Part shown: positions 18,983 to 28,949 of the stretch, piece by piece | Numbering within the stretch: position 1 is the first letter of the stretch | Layout: each line of letters begins with the position of its first letter | From: Acinetobacter pollinis | Lineage (GTDB): Bacteria > Pseudomonadota > Gammaproteobacteria > Pseudomonadales > Moraxellaceae | Assembly: GCF_015627175.1 (NCBI RefSeq) | Contig: NZ_VTDQ01000008.1 | Coordinates: 1 to 64,000 of the forward strand | Length of the DNA: 64,000 nt | Reading direction: 5' to 3' | The notes under the pieces: model-generated | What the model saw: the letters and a program-made list of their open reading frames with translations, nothing else | Databases searched by the model: none | Told to the model about the DNA's origin: nothing | Made by a program: the position numbers and the translations under genes

Positions 18983-21364
18983 ATGAAAATTAGTGAAAAT
19001 TGGTTGCGTACGTGGGTTAACCCTGCAATTGATAGCGCAACACTTGCAAATCAATTGACCATGCTTGGTCTAGAGGTCGATGAAATTGCACCTGTAGCAA
19101 AACTATTTACTGGTGTTGTTATTGGTGAAGTGCTTACAGTTGAGCAGCATCCTGATGCAGATCGCCTGCGTGTAACGACGGTTAATATAGGTGAAGGTGA
19201 GCCCTTACAAATTGTTTGTGGTGCACCGAATGTGCGTGTTGGATTGCGTGTGCCTGTTGCAACTGTTGGCGCTGTATTACCAGGCGATTTTAAAATTAAA
19301 AAAGGTAAGCTACGTGGTGTTGCCTCACATGGCATGCTATGTGGTGCTTCGGAAATTGATTTAGAAGATCAGATAGATGGTTTATTAGAATTGCCGAATG
19401 ATGCACCGATTGGTGTAAATATTCGTGAGTATCTAGAACTTGATGATCAAGTGATTGATATCTCTATTACACCGAACCGTGGTGATTGTTTTAGCGTTCG
19501 AGGTATTGCTCGCGAAATTGCTGTAATTAATCAGTTAAGTATTCATGAACCTCAAATAGAAGATGTTCACAGTACTCTTCAAGAAACAAAGCAAGTCCAT
19601 TTAAACACTGAAGGTGTGCCACGCTATTTAGGGCGTATCGTGCGTAATGTAAATACGCAAGCGAAAACACCAGTATGGATGGAAAAAGCCTTATCTCGTT
19701 CAGGTATTCGTTTACATAGTTTTTTGGTTGATGTGACGAATTATGTATTACTTGAATTAGGTCAACCTATGCATGCTTTTGACTTGGCAAAACTAGAAGG
19801 TGATATTCAGGTTCGTCAAGCAACAAAAGATGAAAAACTTAAGCTCTTAAATGAACAGGAAGTAGTATTAACCGACGATATCATGGTCGTTGCAGATGAT
19901 GCTAAAGCACTTGCAATTGCAGGAATTATGGGTGGCCTTGCATCGAGTGTAACAGATGAAACTACTGATATTTTCTTAGAAAGTGCTTTCTTTGCACCGT
20001 TGGCTGTAGCAGGGCGTGCACGTCGCTATGGTCTACATACTGACTCTTCTCAGCGTTTTGAACGTGGTGTAGATTTTGAACTTCCACTAAAAGCACTTCA
20101 ACGTGTTTCTGCTTTAATTGCAGACATTGCTGGTGGTGAGTTCGGTCCTATCGTTCAAACTGAACAACGTGAATACCTTCCACAAAGAAATACAATTCAG
20201 TTGAACAAAGGTCAAGTCGAGCGCTTACTAGGTTATGGTATTGAGTCATCCTTTATTGCTGATGCTCTAGAGCGTCTAGGTTGCAAAGTCACAGAGACGG
20301 CTACAGATGAATGGTCAGTAGTACCACCATCGCATCGTTTTGATATGGTCATTTATCAGGATCTTATTGAAGAAATTGTACGTATTCATGGTTACGATAA
20401 TATTCAAATCAAATTGCCGCAAATAGATGTCGCTTTATCTCACTATAAAGATCAGTTTGAAGTTTCTCAATTACGTCAAACGATTGCAACTTTGGGATAT
20501 CAAGAAGCTATTAGTTTTAGTTTCTCAGATGCTAAATTAGAAAAACAATTAAATTCTGCTGTGAAACCACTCATGTTGGCCAACCCAATATCAAGTGATT
20601 TGGCAGCGATGCGTAGTACTTTACTGTCGAGTTTAATTCCGTGTGTTCAATATAATTTAAATCGTCAGCAAAGCCGTGTACGTTTCTTCGAGTTGGGTTT
20701 GCGTTTCGATTATCAAACAGCATCGAACTTAGATGAATTAAAGCAGATTCCAACAGTTGCAATGATTGCTGTCGGTTCTCGTGTGCCTGAACAATGGCAT
20801 GCAAAAACACAAGACATGGACTTCTTTGACTTTAAAGGTGAGATTGAAGAGGTTATTGCTGCAAGTCGTTTAAATGTTGAATACATTCGTTCAGAGCGTG
20901 AATGGTTGCATCCTGGTCAGTCTGCTGAAGTTATTGTAAACGGTCAATCGATTGGTTATTTGGGACGTTTACATCCATCTTTTGAATCTTCACTAGATTT
21001 AGGTGTAACTTGGGTAGCAGAACTTGATCAAAATGTCATTTTGCAATCTTATGTATCTAATTTTACAGAATTATCACGTTTTCCGTCGGTTAGACGTGAT
21101 ATTGCGCTTTTAATTGATGATAAGATAAGTGTAAAAGAAATTCAGCAGTTGATTGAGAAAACTGGTGGAGAGCTTCTCGACTCAACATGGTTGTTTGATG
21201 TATATACTGGACAAGGTGTTGAGGGTGGTAAACGTTCACTTGCGTTTGCACTATTGTGGCAGCATCCATCACGTACTTTAGAGGATGCTGAAATTAAAGC
21301 AGGTATGGATCAAATAATCGAAGTGCTGGAAAGCACATATCAAGCAACATTGAGGGCCTCATGA
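18983..21364 (+). CDS. pheT: Phenylalanine--tRNA ligase beta subunit
   Basis: PheT is the large subunit of phenylalanyl-tRNA synthetase, needed for tRNA binding and editing. The 793 residues, normal for the family, begin [14 protein letters not shown]. They show the OB-fold tRNA-binding region ([17 protein letters not shown]), B3/B4 editing domain ([21 protein letters not shown]) and a C-terminal anticodon-binding FDX domain ([13 protein letters not shown]). It overlaps ihfA by four bases (ATGA). Confidence 0.97.
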   Translation: MKISENWLRTWVNPAIDSATLANQLTMLGLEVDEIAPVAKLFTGVVIGEVLTVEQHPDADRLRVTTVNIGEGEPLQIVCGAPNVRVGLRVPVATVGAVLPGDFKIKKGKLRGVASHGMLCGASEIDLEDQIDGLLELPNDAPIGVNIREYLELDDQVIDISITPNRGDCFSVRGIAREIAVINQLSIHEPQIEDVHSTLQETKQVHLNTEGVPRYLGRIVRNVNTQAKTPVWMEKALSRSGIRLHSFLVDVTNYVLLELGQPMHAFDLAKLEGDIQVRQATKDEKLKLLNEQEVVLTDDIMVVADDAKALAIAGIMGGLASSVTDETTDIFLESAFFAPLAVAGRARRYGLHTDSSQRFERGVDFELPLKALQRVSALIADIAGGEFGPIVQTEQREYLPQRNTIQLNKGQVERLLGYGIESSFIADALERLGCKVTETATDEWSVVPPSHRFDMVIYQDLIEEIVRIHGYDNIQIKLPQIDVALSHYKDQFEVSQLRQTIATLGYQEAISFSFSDAKLEKQLNSAVKPLMLANPISSDLAAMRSTLLSSLIPCVQYNLNRQQSRVRFFELGLRFDYQTASNLDELKQIPTVAMIAVGSRVPEQWHAKTQDMDFFDFKGEIEEVIAASRLNVEYIRSEREWLHPGQSAEVIVNGQSIGYLGRLHPSFESSLDLGVTWVAELDQNVILQSYVSNFTELSRFPSVRRDIALLIDDKISVKEIQQLIEKTGGELLDSTWLFDVYTGQGVEGGKRSLAFALLWQHPSRTLEDAEIKAGMDQIIEVLESTYQATLRAS

Positions 21365-21654
21365 CAGCATTAACAAAAGCAGAAATGGCTGATCATTTAA
21401 GCGAGCTTACAGCACTAAACCGCCGTGAAGCTAAGCAAATGGTTGAATTATTTTTTGAAGAAATTAGTCAATCACTCATTGCAGGGGAACAGGTAAAATT
21501 ATCTGGTTTTGGAAACTTTGAGTTGCGTGATAAGCGCCAACGTCCTGGCCGCAACCCAAAAACAGGCGAAGAAATTCCAATTTCTGCGCGCCGTGTAGTG
21601 ACCTTTAGAGCAGGTCAGAAATTTAGACAGCGTGTCGGTACAGAGCAAGATTAA
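21361..21654 (+). CDS. ihfA: Integration host factor subunit alpha
   Basis: IHF-alpha is the DNA-bending nucleoid protein subunit that dimerises with IHF-beta. The 97 residues begin [16 protein letters not shown] and carry the DNA-intercalating arm [18 protein letters not shown]. The start overlaps the pheT stop (ATGA), so translation is coupled, the standard pheST-ihfA layout. Confidence 0.97.
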   Translation: MTALTKAEMADHLSELTALNRREAKQMVELFFEEISQSLIAGEQVKLSGFGNFELRDKRQRPGRNPKTGEEIPISARRVVTFRAGQKFRQRVGTEQD

Positions 21655-21658
21655 TTGT

Positions 21659-21689
21659 AAAAAAGCCTTCATATAATGAAGGCTTTTTT
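21659..21689. terminator. Rho-independent terminator after ihfA, bidirectional
   Basis: AAAAAAGCCTTC (21659-21670) pairs with GAAGGCTTTTTT (21678-21689) around a 7-base loop. The A and T runs let it end both the pheST-ihfA transcript and the convergent HAD gene. Confidence 0.9.
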
Positions 21690-22279
21690 TATACCTGTTG
21701 CCATTGGTAAAATTTGATATCTGCGAGTGCTAGCATTGCATGATCATTTGGCGAATCACCATAAGCATAGATTTTATTATAATCGGTCAACTCATACTGC
21801 TGTTGAATACGATTTGCCTTTTCAATTCCACCGCAATCTCCATGACGGAGATGACCTGTATACAAATCATGAGTACTTTCTAACTCATTGCAGATGAGAT
21901 CTAAACCATACTGTTGACACCATGGTTTTAAATAAATATCTAAAGAGGAAGAAACAACAACGACACGGTCACCTTGTGATAGATGCCATTGAATCTGCTC
22001 TAATGCATTTGAGCGTATAATCTTGTTTAAATAGTTAATTGCAAAATCATTTCCAATCTTTATTAATTTATCTTTTGGATAGTTTTTAAAAGCTGTATGA
22101 CAGAGTTTCGTACGGAATGTACGATCTGTAATATATTTAAGCTTATATCCAATAAAGTAAGGACTAAGTTTGACGATGTAAAAGTATTTTTGAATAGGAT
22201 TTACTGTCAAAGTTAGAAAGGGACCAAAACTGTCTTTATGTGTAATGGTTTCATCGAAGTCAAATAAGGCTAAATTCAT
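21689..22279 (-). CDS. HAD-IB family phosphatase (SerB-like)
   Basis: This is a 196-residue haloacid dehalogenase phosphatase. Motif I DFDETIT is at residues 7-13 (nucleophile Asp7), motif II Ser in VVVVSSSLDIY, motif III Lys in GGIEKANRI, and motif IV YGDSPNDHAML. The layout matches the HAD-IB group related to phosphoserine phosphatase. The real substrate is unknown. It is convergent with ihfA. Confidence 0.86.
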   Translation of the reverse strand: MNLALFDFDETITHKDSFGPFLTLTVNPIQKYFYIVKLSPYFIGYKLKYITDRTFRTKLCHTAFKNYPKDKLIKIGNDFAINYLNKIIRSNALEQIQWHLSQGDRVVVVSSSLDIYLKPWCQQYGLDLICNELESTHDLYTGHLRHGDCGGIEKANRIQQQYELTDYNKIYAYGDSPNDHAMLALADIKFYQWQQV

Positions 22280-22300
22280 TATTTTATTTTTTATATAATA

Positions 22301-22326
22301 AAAAAGAGAGCAAATGCTCTCTTTTT
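22301..22326 (-). terminator. Terminator after the Ala-rich lipoprotein gene
   Basis: AAAAAGAGAGCA (22301-22312) pairs with TGCTCTCTTTTT (22315-22326) around a 2-base loop. On the minus strand it follows the lipoprotein stop and precedes the HAD gene. Confidence 0.85.
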
Positions 22327-22348
22327 GTATAATTCAAAGTAATTTGAA

Positions 22349-22618
22349 TTATTGAGCAGCTTGAGACGCAGCAGGAGCAGCATCAGTTGCTTGAGCAACA
22401 GAAGCAGCAGCGTCAGACGCAGCAACAGTAGCTTCAGAAGCAGCAGTAGTTGCTTGAGCAGCAGCATCAGATGCAGCAGCAGTAGCTTCAGATGCAGCAG
22501 AAGCAGCTTCAGATGCAGCAGCAGATGCGTCAGCAGCAGGAGCTTCTTTCTTAGCACAACCAACGAAAGCTAAAGTTGTAGCTACAGCAGCTACGATAGC
22601 GAATTTTTTGAATAACAT
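22349..22618 (-). CDS. Small Ala/Ser-rich repeat lipoprotein
   Basis: The 89-residue protein has a lipoprotein signal (MLFKKFAIVAAVATTLAFVGC, lipobox AFVGC) and then an almost pure Ala/Ser/Glu/Asp/Thr sequence built from imperfect repeats such as AASEAASAASEATAAASDAA. The composition is helical and resembles a Lpp-like extended coil, although heptads are irregular. It should be lipid-anchored to the envelope. GAGAGTG lies 5 bases before the ATG. The function is unknown; this type is common in Acinetobacter. Confidence 0.85.
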   Translation of the reverse strand: MLFKKFAIVAAVATTLAFVGCAKKEAPAADASAAASEAASAASEATAAASDAAAQATTAASEATVAASDAAASVAQATDAAPAASQAAQ

Positions 22619-23109
22619 GGCATCACTCTCATAAAATAATAGAGAAAAAAAACCAACGCTAACTTGTTTAAGCTTTTATTATCCCTATACGTTTTCGATA
22701 GGTAACAACGCACGGAGCAAGTTAACTGGCATGCGTGTATGCTATCACTGAGTTTATGGAATTACTACTAGGTATATTTAAAAAAAACGAAAAAATGATC
22801 ATTTTTTGTTTGTTTTTTAACAGAAAATAACAATCAATAATGAAGAGTATATTGGAGTAATTGTCGATTAAGTTACTTAAAAATAGGTGGTTTTTCGATT
22901 ATTAAAAAAGTATATATTTATATCTGATAAGTGCATCACAATCGCAGAATATACTTTGTTATTTTATGTAAAAACAAATCTTGATCTATAAATTTTAATT
23001 AAGTAATTACAAGCACTTGAGATATTTATTAAAGAAATATAAAAAAAGCCCCACAAGTTTGTGAGGCAATTTTCATTTTAATTTTATATGTGTGAATTTA
23101 AACAAATTT
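22619..23109. other. 491-base intergenic region upstream of the Ala-rich lipoprotein gene
   Basis: No credible ORF is present. The left part (about 22619-22760) must hold the lipoprotein promoter, and 22700-22760 is less AT-rich than the rest (ACGCACGGAGC, GGCATGCGTGT). The middle is very AT-rich. The right end holds the rho terminator. A small RNA cannot be excluded. Confidence 0.4.
23041..23068 (-). terminator. Rho-independent terminator after rho
   Basis: On the minus strand GCCTCACAA pairs with TTGTGGGGC (one wobble) and is followed by seven T bases. It lies about 40 bases after the rho stop codon. Confidence 0.8.
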
Positions 23110-24372
23110 CTACTGTTTTCTCTTCATTTGTTCAAAGAAGTCATCATTTGTTTTGGTTTCTTTCATTCGGTCAAGTAAGAACTCAATTGCATTGAGTTCA
23201 TCCATAGGATGTAAAAGTTTACGTAAGATCCAAACTTTACGTAAGCTATCTTCACCCATAAGACGCTCTTCACGACGAGTACCTGATTTTTTCATATTCA
23301 TTGCAGGGAATACACGTTTTTCAGCTATACGACGGTCTAGAGTAATCTCTTGGTTACCTGTACCTTTAAATTCTTCGTAAATGACTTCATCCATTTTACT
23401 GCCAGTTTCAATAAGAGCAGTAGAAATAATTGTCAGTGAGCCACCTTCTTCAATATTACGTGCAGCACCAAAGAAACGTTTTGGTCGTTCTAGTGCATGT
23501 GCATCTACACCACCTGTAAGTACTTTACCTGATGACGGAATAACTGTGTTATATGCACGTGCAAGACGAGTAATAGAGTCAAGCAAAATAACAACATCTT
23601 TTTTATGTTCTACAAGACGTTTAGCTTTCTCGATAACCATTTCGGCAACTTGAACATGACGTGCAGGTGATTCATCAAATGTTGATGCAACAACTTCACC
23701 ACGAACAGTACGCTCCATTTCTGTTACTTCTTCAGGACGTTCATCAATAAGAAGGACAATGAGGAAAACTTCAGGGTTATTGCGAACAATAGACTGTGCC
23801 ATGTTTTGTAAGAGCATTGTTTTACCAGCTTTTGGCGGTGCAACAATGATAGAACGTTGGCCTTTACCAATTGGCGCAATGAGATCGACAACACGTGCTG
23901 TTAGGTCTTCACTTGAACCATTACCTAATTCCATAATGAGTTGTTCTGTAGGGAACAGTGGCGTTAGGTTCTCAAATAAAATTTTGTTACGTGAGTTTTC
24001 TGGTGTGTCGTAATTAATTTGGTTAACTTTTAATAATGCAAAGTAGCGTTCACCTTCTTTTGGTGGACGAATGGTTCCCGCAATGGTATCGCCTGTGCGT
24101 AAGTTAAAGCGACGAATTTGAGATGGACTGACATAAATATCATCAGGTCCGGCAAGGTATGATCCTGCTGCTGAACGCAAAAAGCCGAAGCCGTCAGAAA
24201 GGATCTCTAAAACACCATCGCCAAAAATCTCTTCGCCATTCATTGCATGGCGTTTTAAAATAGCAAAAATAATATCTTGTTTACGGTTACGTGCCATCCC
24301 CTCAAGGCCCATGAACTCTGCAATTTTAATGAGTTCGCCAATCGGTTTTTTCTTGAGTTCAGTTAAATTCAT
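23110..24372 (-). CDS. rho: Transcription termination factor Rho
   Basis: Rho is the hexameric RNA helicase that ends transcription. The 420 residues begin [19 protein letters not shown] (N-terminal Rho domain), then an RNA-binding cold-shock domain ([15 protein letters not shown]), the Walker A motif APPKAGKT, Walker [16 protein letters not shown], and the Q and R loops (GGSLTIIST). Length is normal. A strong promoter about 220 bases upstream gives a long 5' leader, which fits the known autoregulation of rho. Confidence 0.98.
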   Translation of the reverse strand: MNLTELKKKPIGELIKIAEFMGLEGMARNRKQDIIFAILKRHAMNGEEIFGDGVLEILSDGFGFLRSAAGSYLAGPDDIYVSPSQIRRFNLRTGDTIAGTIRPPKEGERYFALLKVNQINYDTPENSRNKILFENLTPLFPTEQLIMELGNGSSEDLTARVVDLIAPIGKGQRSIIVAPPKAGKTMLLQNMAQSIVRNNPEVFLIVLLIDERPEEVTEMERTVRGEVVASTFDESPARHVQVAEMVIEKAKRLVEHKKDVVILLDSITRLARAYNTVIPSSGKVLTGGVDAHALERPKRFFGAARNIEEGGSLTIISTALIETGSKMDEVIYEEFKGTGNQEITLDRRIAEKRVFPAMNMKKSGTRREERLMGEDSLRKVWILRKLLHPMDELNAIEFLLDRMKETKTNDDFFEQMKRKQ

Positions 24373-24601
24373 ATGTGGTTCAATATAGATAAGAACATCG
24401 GAGTCAAAAAGAGAATAGATTTAAGATTCGACCAAATGTACAAAGCATTGAGCAGTTTCTTTTGCACAATACAAACGCAGAAATCTGGTTAATTGTTTTG
24501 AAGATAAAAGTAAACAATTGCTTTGCCGAACGGCGATCTTATGTGTTGTATCTTTTCAGAAAAAGTGTAGCTGAGTTTTGCTGCATATTTCTTGGTTTTA
24601 A

Positions 24602-24630
24602 AATATAAGTGACTGACGGTTAATTGTCAA
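24602..24630 (-). promoter_or_regulatory. Strong sigma-70 promoter for rho
   Basis: On the minus strand TTGACA (24630-24625) and TATATT (24607-24602) are exactly 17 bases apart, a consensus -35 with a near-consensus -10. The predicted start is near 24595. Confidence 0.85.
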
Positions 24631-24645
24631 TTTTTTAGAAAGAAA

Positions 24646-24667
24646 ATACGCCAAATTTATGACGTAT
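24646..24667 (-). terminator. Terminator after trxA
   Basis: On the minus strand ATACGTCA pairs with TGGCGTAT (one G-T pair) around a 6-base loop, followed by TTTCTTTC. Confidence 0.65.
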
Positions 24668-24684
24668 CTTCTTATTATGAGGTT

Positions 24685-25008
24685 TTAAACGTTTTCATCA
24701 ATAAATGAAACAAGTTTAGAGCGTGGTACAGCACCGACTTGTTGAGCCACAACTTCACCATCTTTGAATAAAAGAAGGGCAGGAATATTGCGGATGTTGT
24801 AGTTCACTGCAGTCTCTTCACAGTTAGTGACATCAACTTTTACAATTTTAACTTTACCATCATACTCGCGAGACAAATCTTCTAAAACAGGTGCAATTGC
24901 TTTACATGGACCACACCATGCTGCCCAGAAGTCGACCAGTACAGGTGTTTCAGATTCTAAGACGTCTGCTTTAAAGTCTGCATCTGTTGTGTTTACAAGG
25001 TTTGACAT
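24685..25008 (-). CDS. trxA: Thioredoxin
   Basis: Thioredoxin 1 is the cytoplasmic disulfide reductase. The ATG at 25008 gives 107 residues beginning MSNLVNTTDADFK and has TTTGGAGT just upstream; longer in-frame starts to 25071 lack a ribosome binding site and run into the promoter. The active site WCGPCK is in VDFWAAWCGPCKAIAP, and the cis-proline is in IRNIPALLLFKDG. Confidence 0.97.
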   Translation of the reverse strand: MSNLVNTTDADFKADVLESETPVLVDFWAAWCGPCKAIAPVLEDLSREYDGKVKIVKVDVTNCEETAVNYNIRNIPALLLFKDGEVVAQQVGAVPRSKLVSFIDENV

Positions 25009-25043
25009 TGAATGACTCCAAATTAGTTTTATTACTGTGGTTG

Positions 25044-25071
25044 TATATAAGTATTGCACAGCAATTTTCAA
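25044..25071 (-). promoter_or_regulatory. Candidate sigma-70 promoter for trxA
   Basis: On the minus strand TTGAAA (25071-25066) and TATATA (25049-25044) are 16 bases apart, 36 bases before the trxA ATG at 25008. Confidence 0.65.
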
Positions 25072-25260
25072 GCGTATAGCTATTTAAAAGAACTTTAATC
25101 ATGTCTATACAGATTGTCTAACAGAGATTAACGATATCTTTTATTGTTCCCAACAATTGAATAAATCATAAAAAACACGATTTTGAATCGTAAAAGCACT
25201 TTTCAATCTAAAGAGAGTGGATTACTCTAAGTAACAATTCATTTTGAGTTTTTTTGCACG

Positions 25261-26781
25261 ATGTCCGATTTTCTGATAGATGAAGAATTGCTTGCAGCAA
25301 TTGATATGGGGTCAAATAGTTTTCACTTAGCCATTGCAAAAGTTGATCATGGTGAGGTGAAAAAAGTTGTTTCAATGTCGGAAAAGGTACAACTGGCTGC
25401 GGGTTTAGATGAAGACGAAAATTTAACAGAAGCGGCACAGCAACGTGGACTGGCATGTCTTGCACGTTTTGTTGGGCGTTTAAGCTCTGTACAAACCAAT
25501 CGGTTGCGTATAGTTGCAACGAATGCTTTGCGTCAAGCAAAGAATGGCCACGAGTTTATGCAAAAGGCTGCTGAAATATTACCAAAACCAATTGAGATTA
25601 TTGCTGGACGTGAAGAAGCCAGACTCATTTATTTGGGTGTGTCGCATACTATGGCAAATGGTGGGCGTCGTTTGGTGGTTGATATTGGTGGCGGGTCAAC
25701 TGAATTTATTATCGGTGAAGAGTTTGAACCCATTCATACAGAATCATTGCAAATGGGATGTGTTGTATTTACAAATCGTTTTTTCCCAAATGGCGATATT
25801 TCTCATAAAAATTTTCAAAAAGCATTTGTAGCAGCTTGTAAAGAATTAACAGCGATTGCAAATACTTATCGTGCTGAAGGATGGGACACTGCGGTAGGTT
25901 CAAGTGGTACGATTAAAGCATGTCGTCAAATTATGATTAACATGGGTTTAAGTGATGAACAAGAAAGCATCACACGTGAAGGCCTAGAAAAATTAAAAGA
26001 TAAACTTTTAAAATATAAGCATGTTTCAGATTTAGATTTTGATGGACTAAAAGAAGATAGACGAGCAGTTTTGCCAGCTGGCCTTGCAATTTTATACGCT
26101 ATTTTTGAAGTGATGGAAATTGATCGTCTGATGTTCTCTGATGGTGCATTACGAGAAGGCGTCATGTATGACTTGTTGGGCCGATTCAAACATGAAGATA
26201 TAAGAGATCGTAGCGTACAAGCTTTGGTTGGGCGCTATGGTGCCGACGTTAAACAAGCAGATCGTGTGGTAAAAACAGCACAGCATTTGTTTGAAAATGT
26301 TGCGGATGATCTGAAATTAACGAATGAAGACAGTGACTTACTAAGAAGAGCGGCTTATTTGCATGAAGTTGGGTTAGCAATCAGTCATGGTGGCTATCAT
26401 CGACATGGTGCATATTTACTGCAACACTCAGATATCCCAGGGTTCTCACAAATTGATCAAAACCATCTGTCTGAGTTGGTAGCACATCATCGACGTAAGA
26501 TTAAAAGTGAAGCAAAAAATGAAACGCTTAGACATGGTGGAATGTCACTCGTTTACCTTTGTTTGCTCCTAAGGTTGGCGGTTTTATTAAATCATAGTCG
26601 TAGTGATGAGATGCTTCCTGCCATTGAATTAAAGGTACTGAATGAGCAACAATGGCAACTGACTGTTTCTGGCGATGCGAAACAATGGCCATTACTGGTT
26701 GCAGATCTGCATGATGAGCAAACGCAATTTAAGCATTGGGACATTGATTTGATCATTCAGTCGGAAAAATTTATCGATTAA
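25261..26781 (+). CDS. ppx: Exopolyphosphatase (Ppx/GppA family)
   Basis: Ppx releases phosphate from polyphosphate ends; GppA homologues hydrolyse pppGpp. The 506 residues contain the phosphate-1 motif AAIDMGSNSFHLAIAK, phosphate-2 VVDIGGGSTEFIIG, the GSSGTIKA segment and an HD-like C-terminal domain (LHEVGLAISHGGYHRHGAYL). Length and domains match Ppx. It is divergent from trxA across a 252-base gap. Confidence 0.93.
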   Translation: MSDFLIDEELLAAIDMGSNSFHLAIAKVDHGEVKKVVSMSEKVQLAAGLDEDENLTEAAQQRGLACLARFVGRLSSVQTNRLRIVATNALRQAKNGHEFMQKAAEILPKPIEIIAGREEARLIYLGVSHTMANGGRRLVVDIGGGSTEFIIGEEFEPIHTESLQMGCVVFTNRFFPNGDISHKNFQKAFVAACKELTAIANTYRAEGWDTAVGSSGTIKACRQIMINMGLSDEQESITREGLEKLKDKLLKYKHVSDLDFDGLKEDRRAVLPAGLAILYAIFEVMEIDRLMFSDGALREGVMYDLLGRFKHEDIRDRSVQALVGRYGADVKQADRVVKTAQHLFENVADDLKLTNEDSDLLRRAAYLHEVGLAISHGGYHRHGAYLLQHSDIPGFSQIDQNHLSELVAHHRRKIKSEAKNETLRHGGMSLVYLCLLLRLAVLLNHSRSDEMLPAIELKVLNEQQWQLTVSGDAKQWPLLVADLHDEQTQFKHWDIDLIIQSEKFID

Positions 26782-26816
26782 CTCGATTTAGTTAATTTAA
26801 GGATAATATTCGACCT

Positions 26817-27641
26817 ATGAAAAATAAATCGGCTCAAACGAAAGCATGGAAAACAGTGCAAATTGCACGTCATCCTGAACGTCCACAGTTTTTAGACTAT
26901 GCCAATGAGCTTTTTGAAGACTTTGATACCTTACACGGTGATCGCTTATTTGGTGATGATGGTGCAATGATCGGTGGCCTAGCTCGTTTTGACGGTAAAC
27001 CTGTGATGGTAGTTGGCCAACATAGAGGGCGTTCTACTCGCGAGCGTTTACAGCATAACTTTGGAATGTGTAATCCAGAAGGATATCGTAAGTCACAGCG
27101 TCTTTTAGATTTAGCAGAACGTTTTAACTTACCTGTACTTACATTCATTGATACAATGGGTGCATACCCAGGTATTGGTGCAGAGGAACGTGGGCAAGCA
27201 GAAGCAATTGCAACAAGTCTTGCACAGCTTGCAAGTCTAAAGGTTCCTGTTATTGCAACAGTGCTGGGTGAAGGTGGATCTGGTGGTGCACTTGGTATTG
27301 GTGTTGCCGACCGTGTAATTATGCTGTCACACAGTATTTATTCTGTGATCTCTCCAGAGGGGTGCGCATCTATTTTGTGGAAAACAGCAGAAAAAGCAGA
27401 ACAAGCCAGTGAAGCATTGGCATTAACGGCAGACAAACTTGTAAAAATGGGTATTGTTGAGCATGTTGTTGATGAAGGCGAGGGTGCCCACTTAAATACT
27501 GAGCAAGTGATGCAGCGTTTAAGAGAAGTTTTAAAAGAAGCTTTAGCAGAGCTAGAACCAATGGATGCTGATGAGAGATGCGAAGCACGTTACCAACGTT
27601 TGATGAAGTTTGGCAGCGACAATCCAGGGATTGTATCTTAG
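26817..27641 (+). CDS. accA: Acetyl-CoA carboxylase carboxyltransferase subunit alpha
   Basis: AccA forms the carboxyltransferase of acetyl-CoA carboxylase with AccD, the first step of fatty acid synthesis. The 274 residues lack about 45 N-terminal residues found in E. coli AccA, which I believe is normal for Acinetobacter. Motifs include [46 protein letters not shown] and [12 protein letters not shown]. The last 64 bases overlap the start of tilS. Confidence 0.96.
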   Translation: MKNKSAQTKAWKTVQIARHPERPQFLDYANELFEDFDTLHGDRLFGDDGAMIGGLARFDGKPVMVVGQHRGRSTRERLQHNFGMCNPEGYRKSQRLLDLAERFNLPVLTFIDTMGAYPGIGAEERGQAEAIATSLAQLASLKVPVIATVLGEGGSGGALGIGVADRVIMLSHSIYSVISPEGCASILWKTAEKAEQASEALALTADKLVKMGIVEHVVDEGEGAHLNTEQVMQRLREVLKEALAELEPMDADERCEARYQRLMKFGSDNPGIVS

Positions 27642-28933
27642 CAAGAGCAGATTCTGATTTCTCAGAACATGACTTCTTGATTGGGTGTAGCGGTGGCATG
27701 GATTCCATGCTGCTGCTTCATCTTTTTTCTACTTTATTTCCTCAGCGCGTTCGCGCGATTTATGTAGATCATCAATTACAATCTTTAAGTAAAGACTGGG
27801 CTCAGTTTGTTTTCCAATTTTGTCAAAAGATGAATATACTATGTGTTATTGAGCGAGTGGTGGTTCAGTCTGGAAACTTGGAGTTACAAGCACGTCGGGC
27901 TCGTTACGATGCATTTAAGAAAAATCTTCAAACGAATGAAATATTAGTTCTTGCACATCATCAGCAAGATCAGGCAGAAACACTTCTTCTAAGGCTGTTC
28001 TCGGGTGCAGGTGTCACAGGGCTTTCTGCTATGAGAGAAATTGACCGTCGTGCAGATTTAACAATTTGGCGTCCATTACTTGGTTTGTCTAGACAGCAGC
28101 TTCTACATTGGGTAACACAGTTTCAACTTAAGTTTGTAGATGATCCCACAAACTTTGATGAACATTATGATCGTGCTTGGGCAAGAGCAATACTGTGGCC
28201 AGTACTAGAACAAAGATTCCCAAAGATGCAAAATTCAATTGCACGTACTGCATATCTTATGCAAGATGCAGATGAAATTTTACAGGAAGTTGTTCAACAA
28301 GATATTGATGCATGTATTTTAAACGATAAATTAGACTTAGAAAAATTTCTTAAACTCTCTTTACCGAGGCAAAGGAATCTTCTTTCATTTTGGATGAAAG
28401 ACACCGATGGCTATAGGCCAAGCTTGGCAATGATTGAGCGTGTCCAAAATGAGGTAATACATGCACGTCCAGATGCAAAAGCTGCATTATTTTGTTCGCC
28501 ATTTTGGTATACTCGCTTTCAGGAAAAGCTGTATAAACTGGTTGAGTCTGAATATTTAGCACAGCGGTATGATGTTGTTCAATCTGAAAGCGTGTATATC
28601 AGTGAAGATGAAACATTACAGTTAAGCAGTGGTTTGTTTCGTTGTCAGATAGAAAACCAAATCGGTTTAAGTGAAGAGCTACTGCATGTAGAACTTCAAA
28701 TAAGACCACGAATAGATGGCGAAAAAGTGCATTTATATGGAAGAGTCGGGCATTGGCCTCTAAAAAAAGCGATTCAATCGGCTAAAATTTTGCCTTGGCT
28801 AAGGCACAGAGTCCAAATTCTGCAATTTAAGAATGTTATTTTAGGTGTGTTTACTCCACAAGGTTTTTGGTTGGCACAGTCTAAATATTGCAAAAAAAAT
28901 GGCTGGCAACCAAAGCTGATAAAAAAGCATTGA
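27578..28933 (+). CDS. tilS: tRNA(Ile)-lysidine synthetase TilS
   Basis: TilS attaches lysine to the wobble cytidine of the CAU anticodon of tRNA-Ile, making it read AUA. The ATG at 27578 gives 451 residues and lies inside accA, a 64-base out-of-frame overlap. The N-terminal PP-loop [13 protein letters not shown] is at about residues 38-50, followed by [19 protein letters not shown] and the C-terminal TilS domain ([17 protein letters not shown]). A shorter start inside the gene would remove part of the domain lead-in, so I keep the long form. Confidence 0.93.
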   Translation: MRSTLPTFDEVWQRQSRDCILARADSDFSEHDFLIGCSGGMDSMLLLHLFSTLFPQRVRAIYVDHQLQSLSKDWAQFVFQFCQKMNILCVIERVVVQSGNLELQARRARYDAFKKNLQTNEILVLAHHQQDQAETLLLRLFSGAGVTGLSAMREIDRRADLTIWRPLLGLSRQQLLHWVTQFQLKFVDDPTNFDEHYDRAWARAILWPVLEQRFPKMQNSIARTAYLMQDADEILQEVVQQDIDACILNDKLDLEKFLKLSLPRQRNLLSFWMKDTDGYRPSLAMIERVQNEVIHARPDAKAALFCSPFWYTRFQEKLYKLVESEYLAQRYDVVQSESVYISEDETLQLSSGLFRCQIENQIGLSEELLHVELQIRPRIDGEKVHLYGRVGHWPLKKAIQSAKILPWLRHRVQILQFKNVILGVFTPQGFWLAQSKYCKKNGWQPKLIKKH

Positions 28934-28949
28934 GGAAGAATTGCGCGGT

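Larger units (their letters stand above)
24373..24684 (-). other. Spacer between trxA and rho, containing the rho leader
   Basis: The 312 bases hold no credible ORF. On the minus strand they contain, in order, the trxA terminator (24667-24646), the rho promoter (24630-24602) and a leader of about 220 bases up to the rho start. Confidence 0.7.

Noticed and set aside
22291-22563. Leu-rich minus-strand ORF of 90 codons
   Set aside because: It is the shifted frame of the Ala-rich lipoprotein gene and has the low-complexity look of a shadow.
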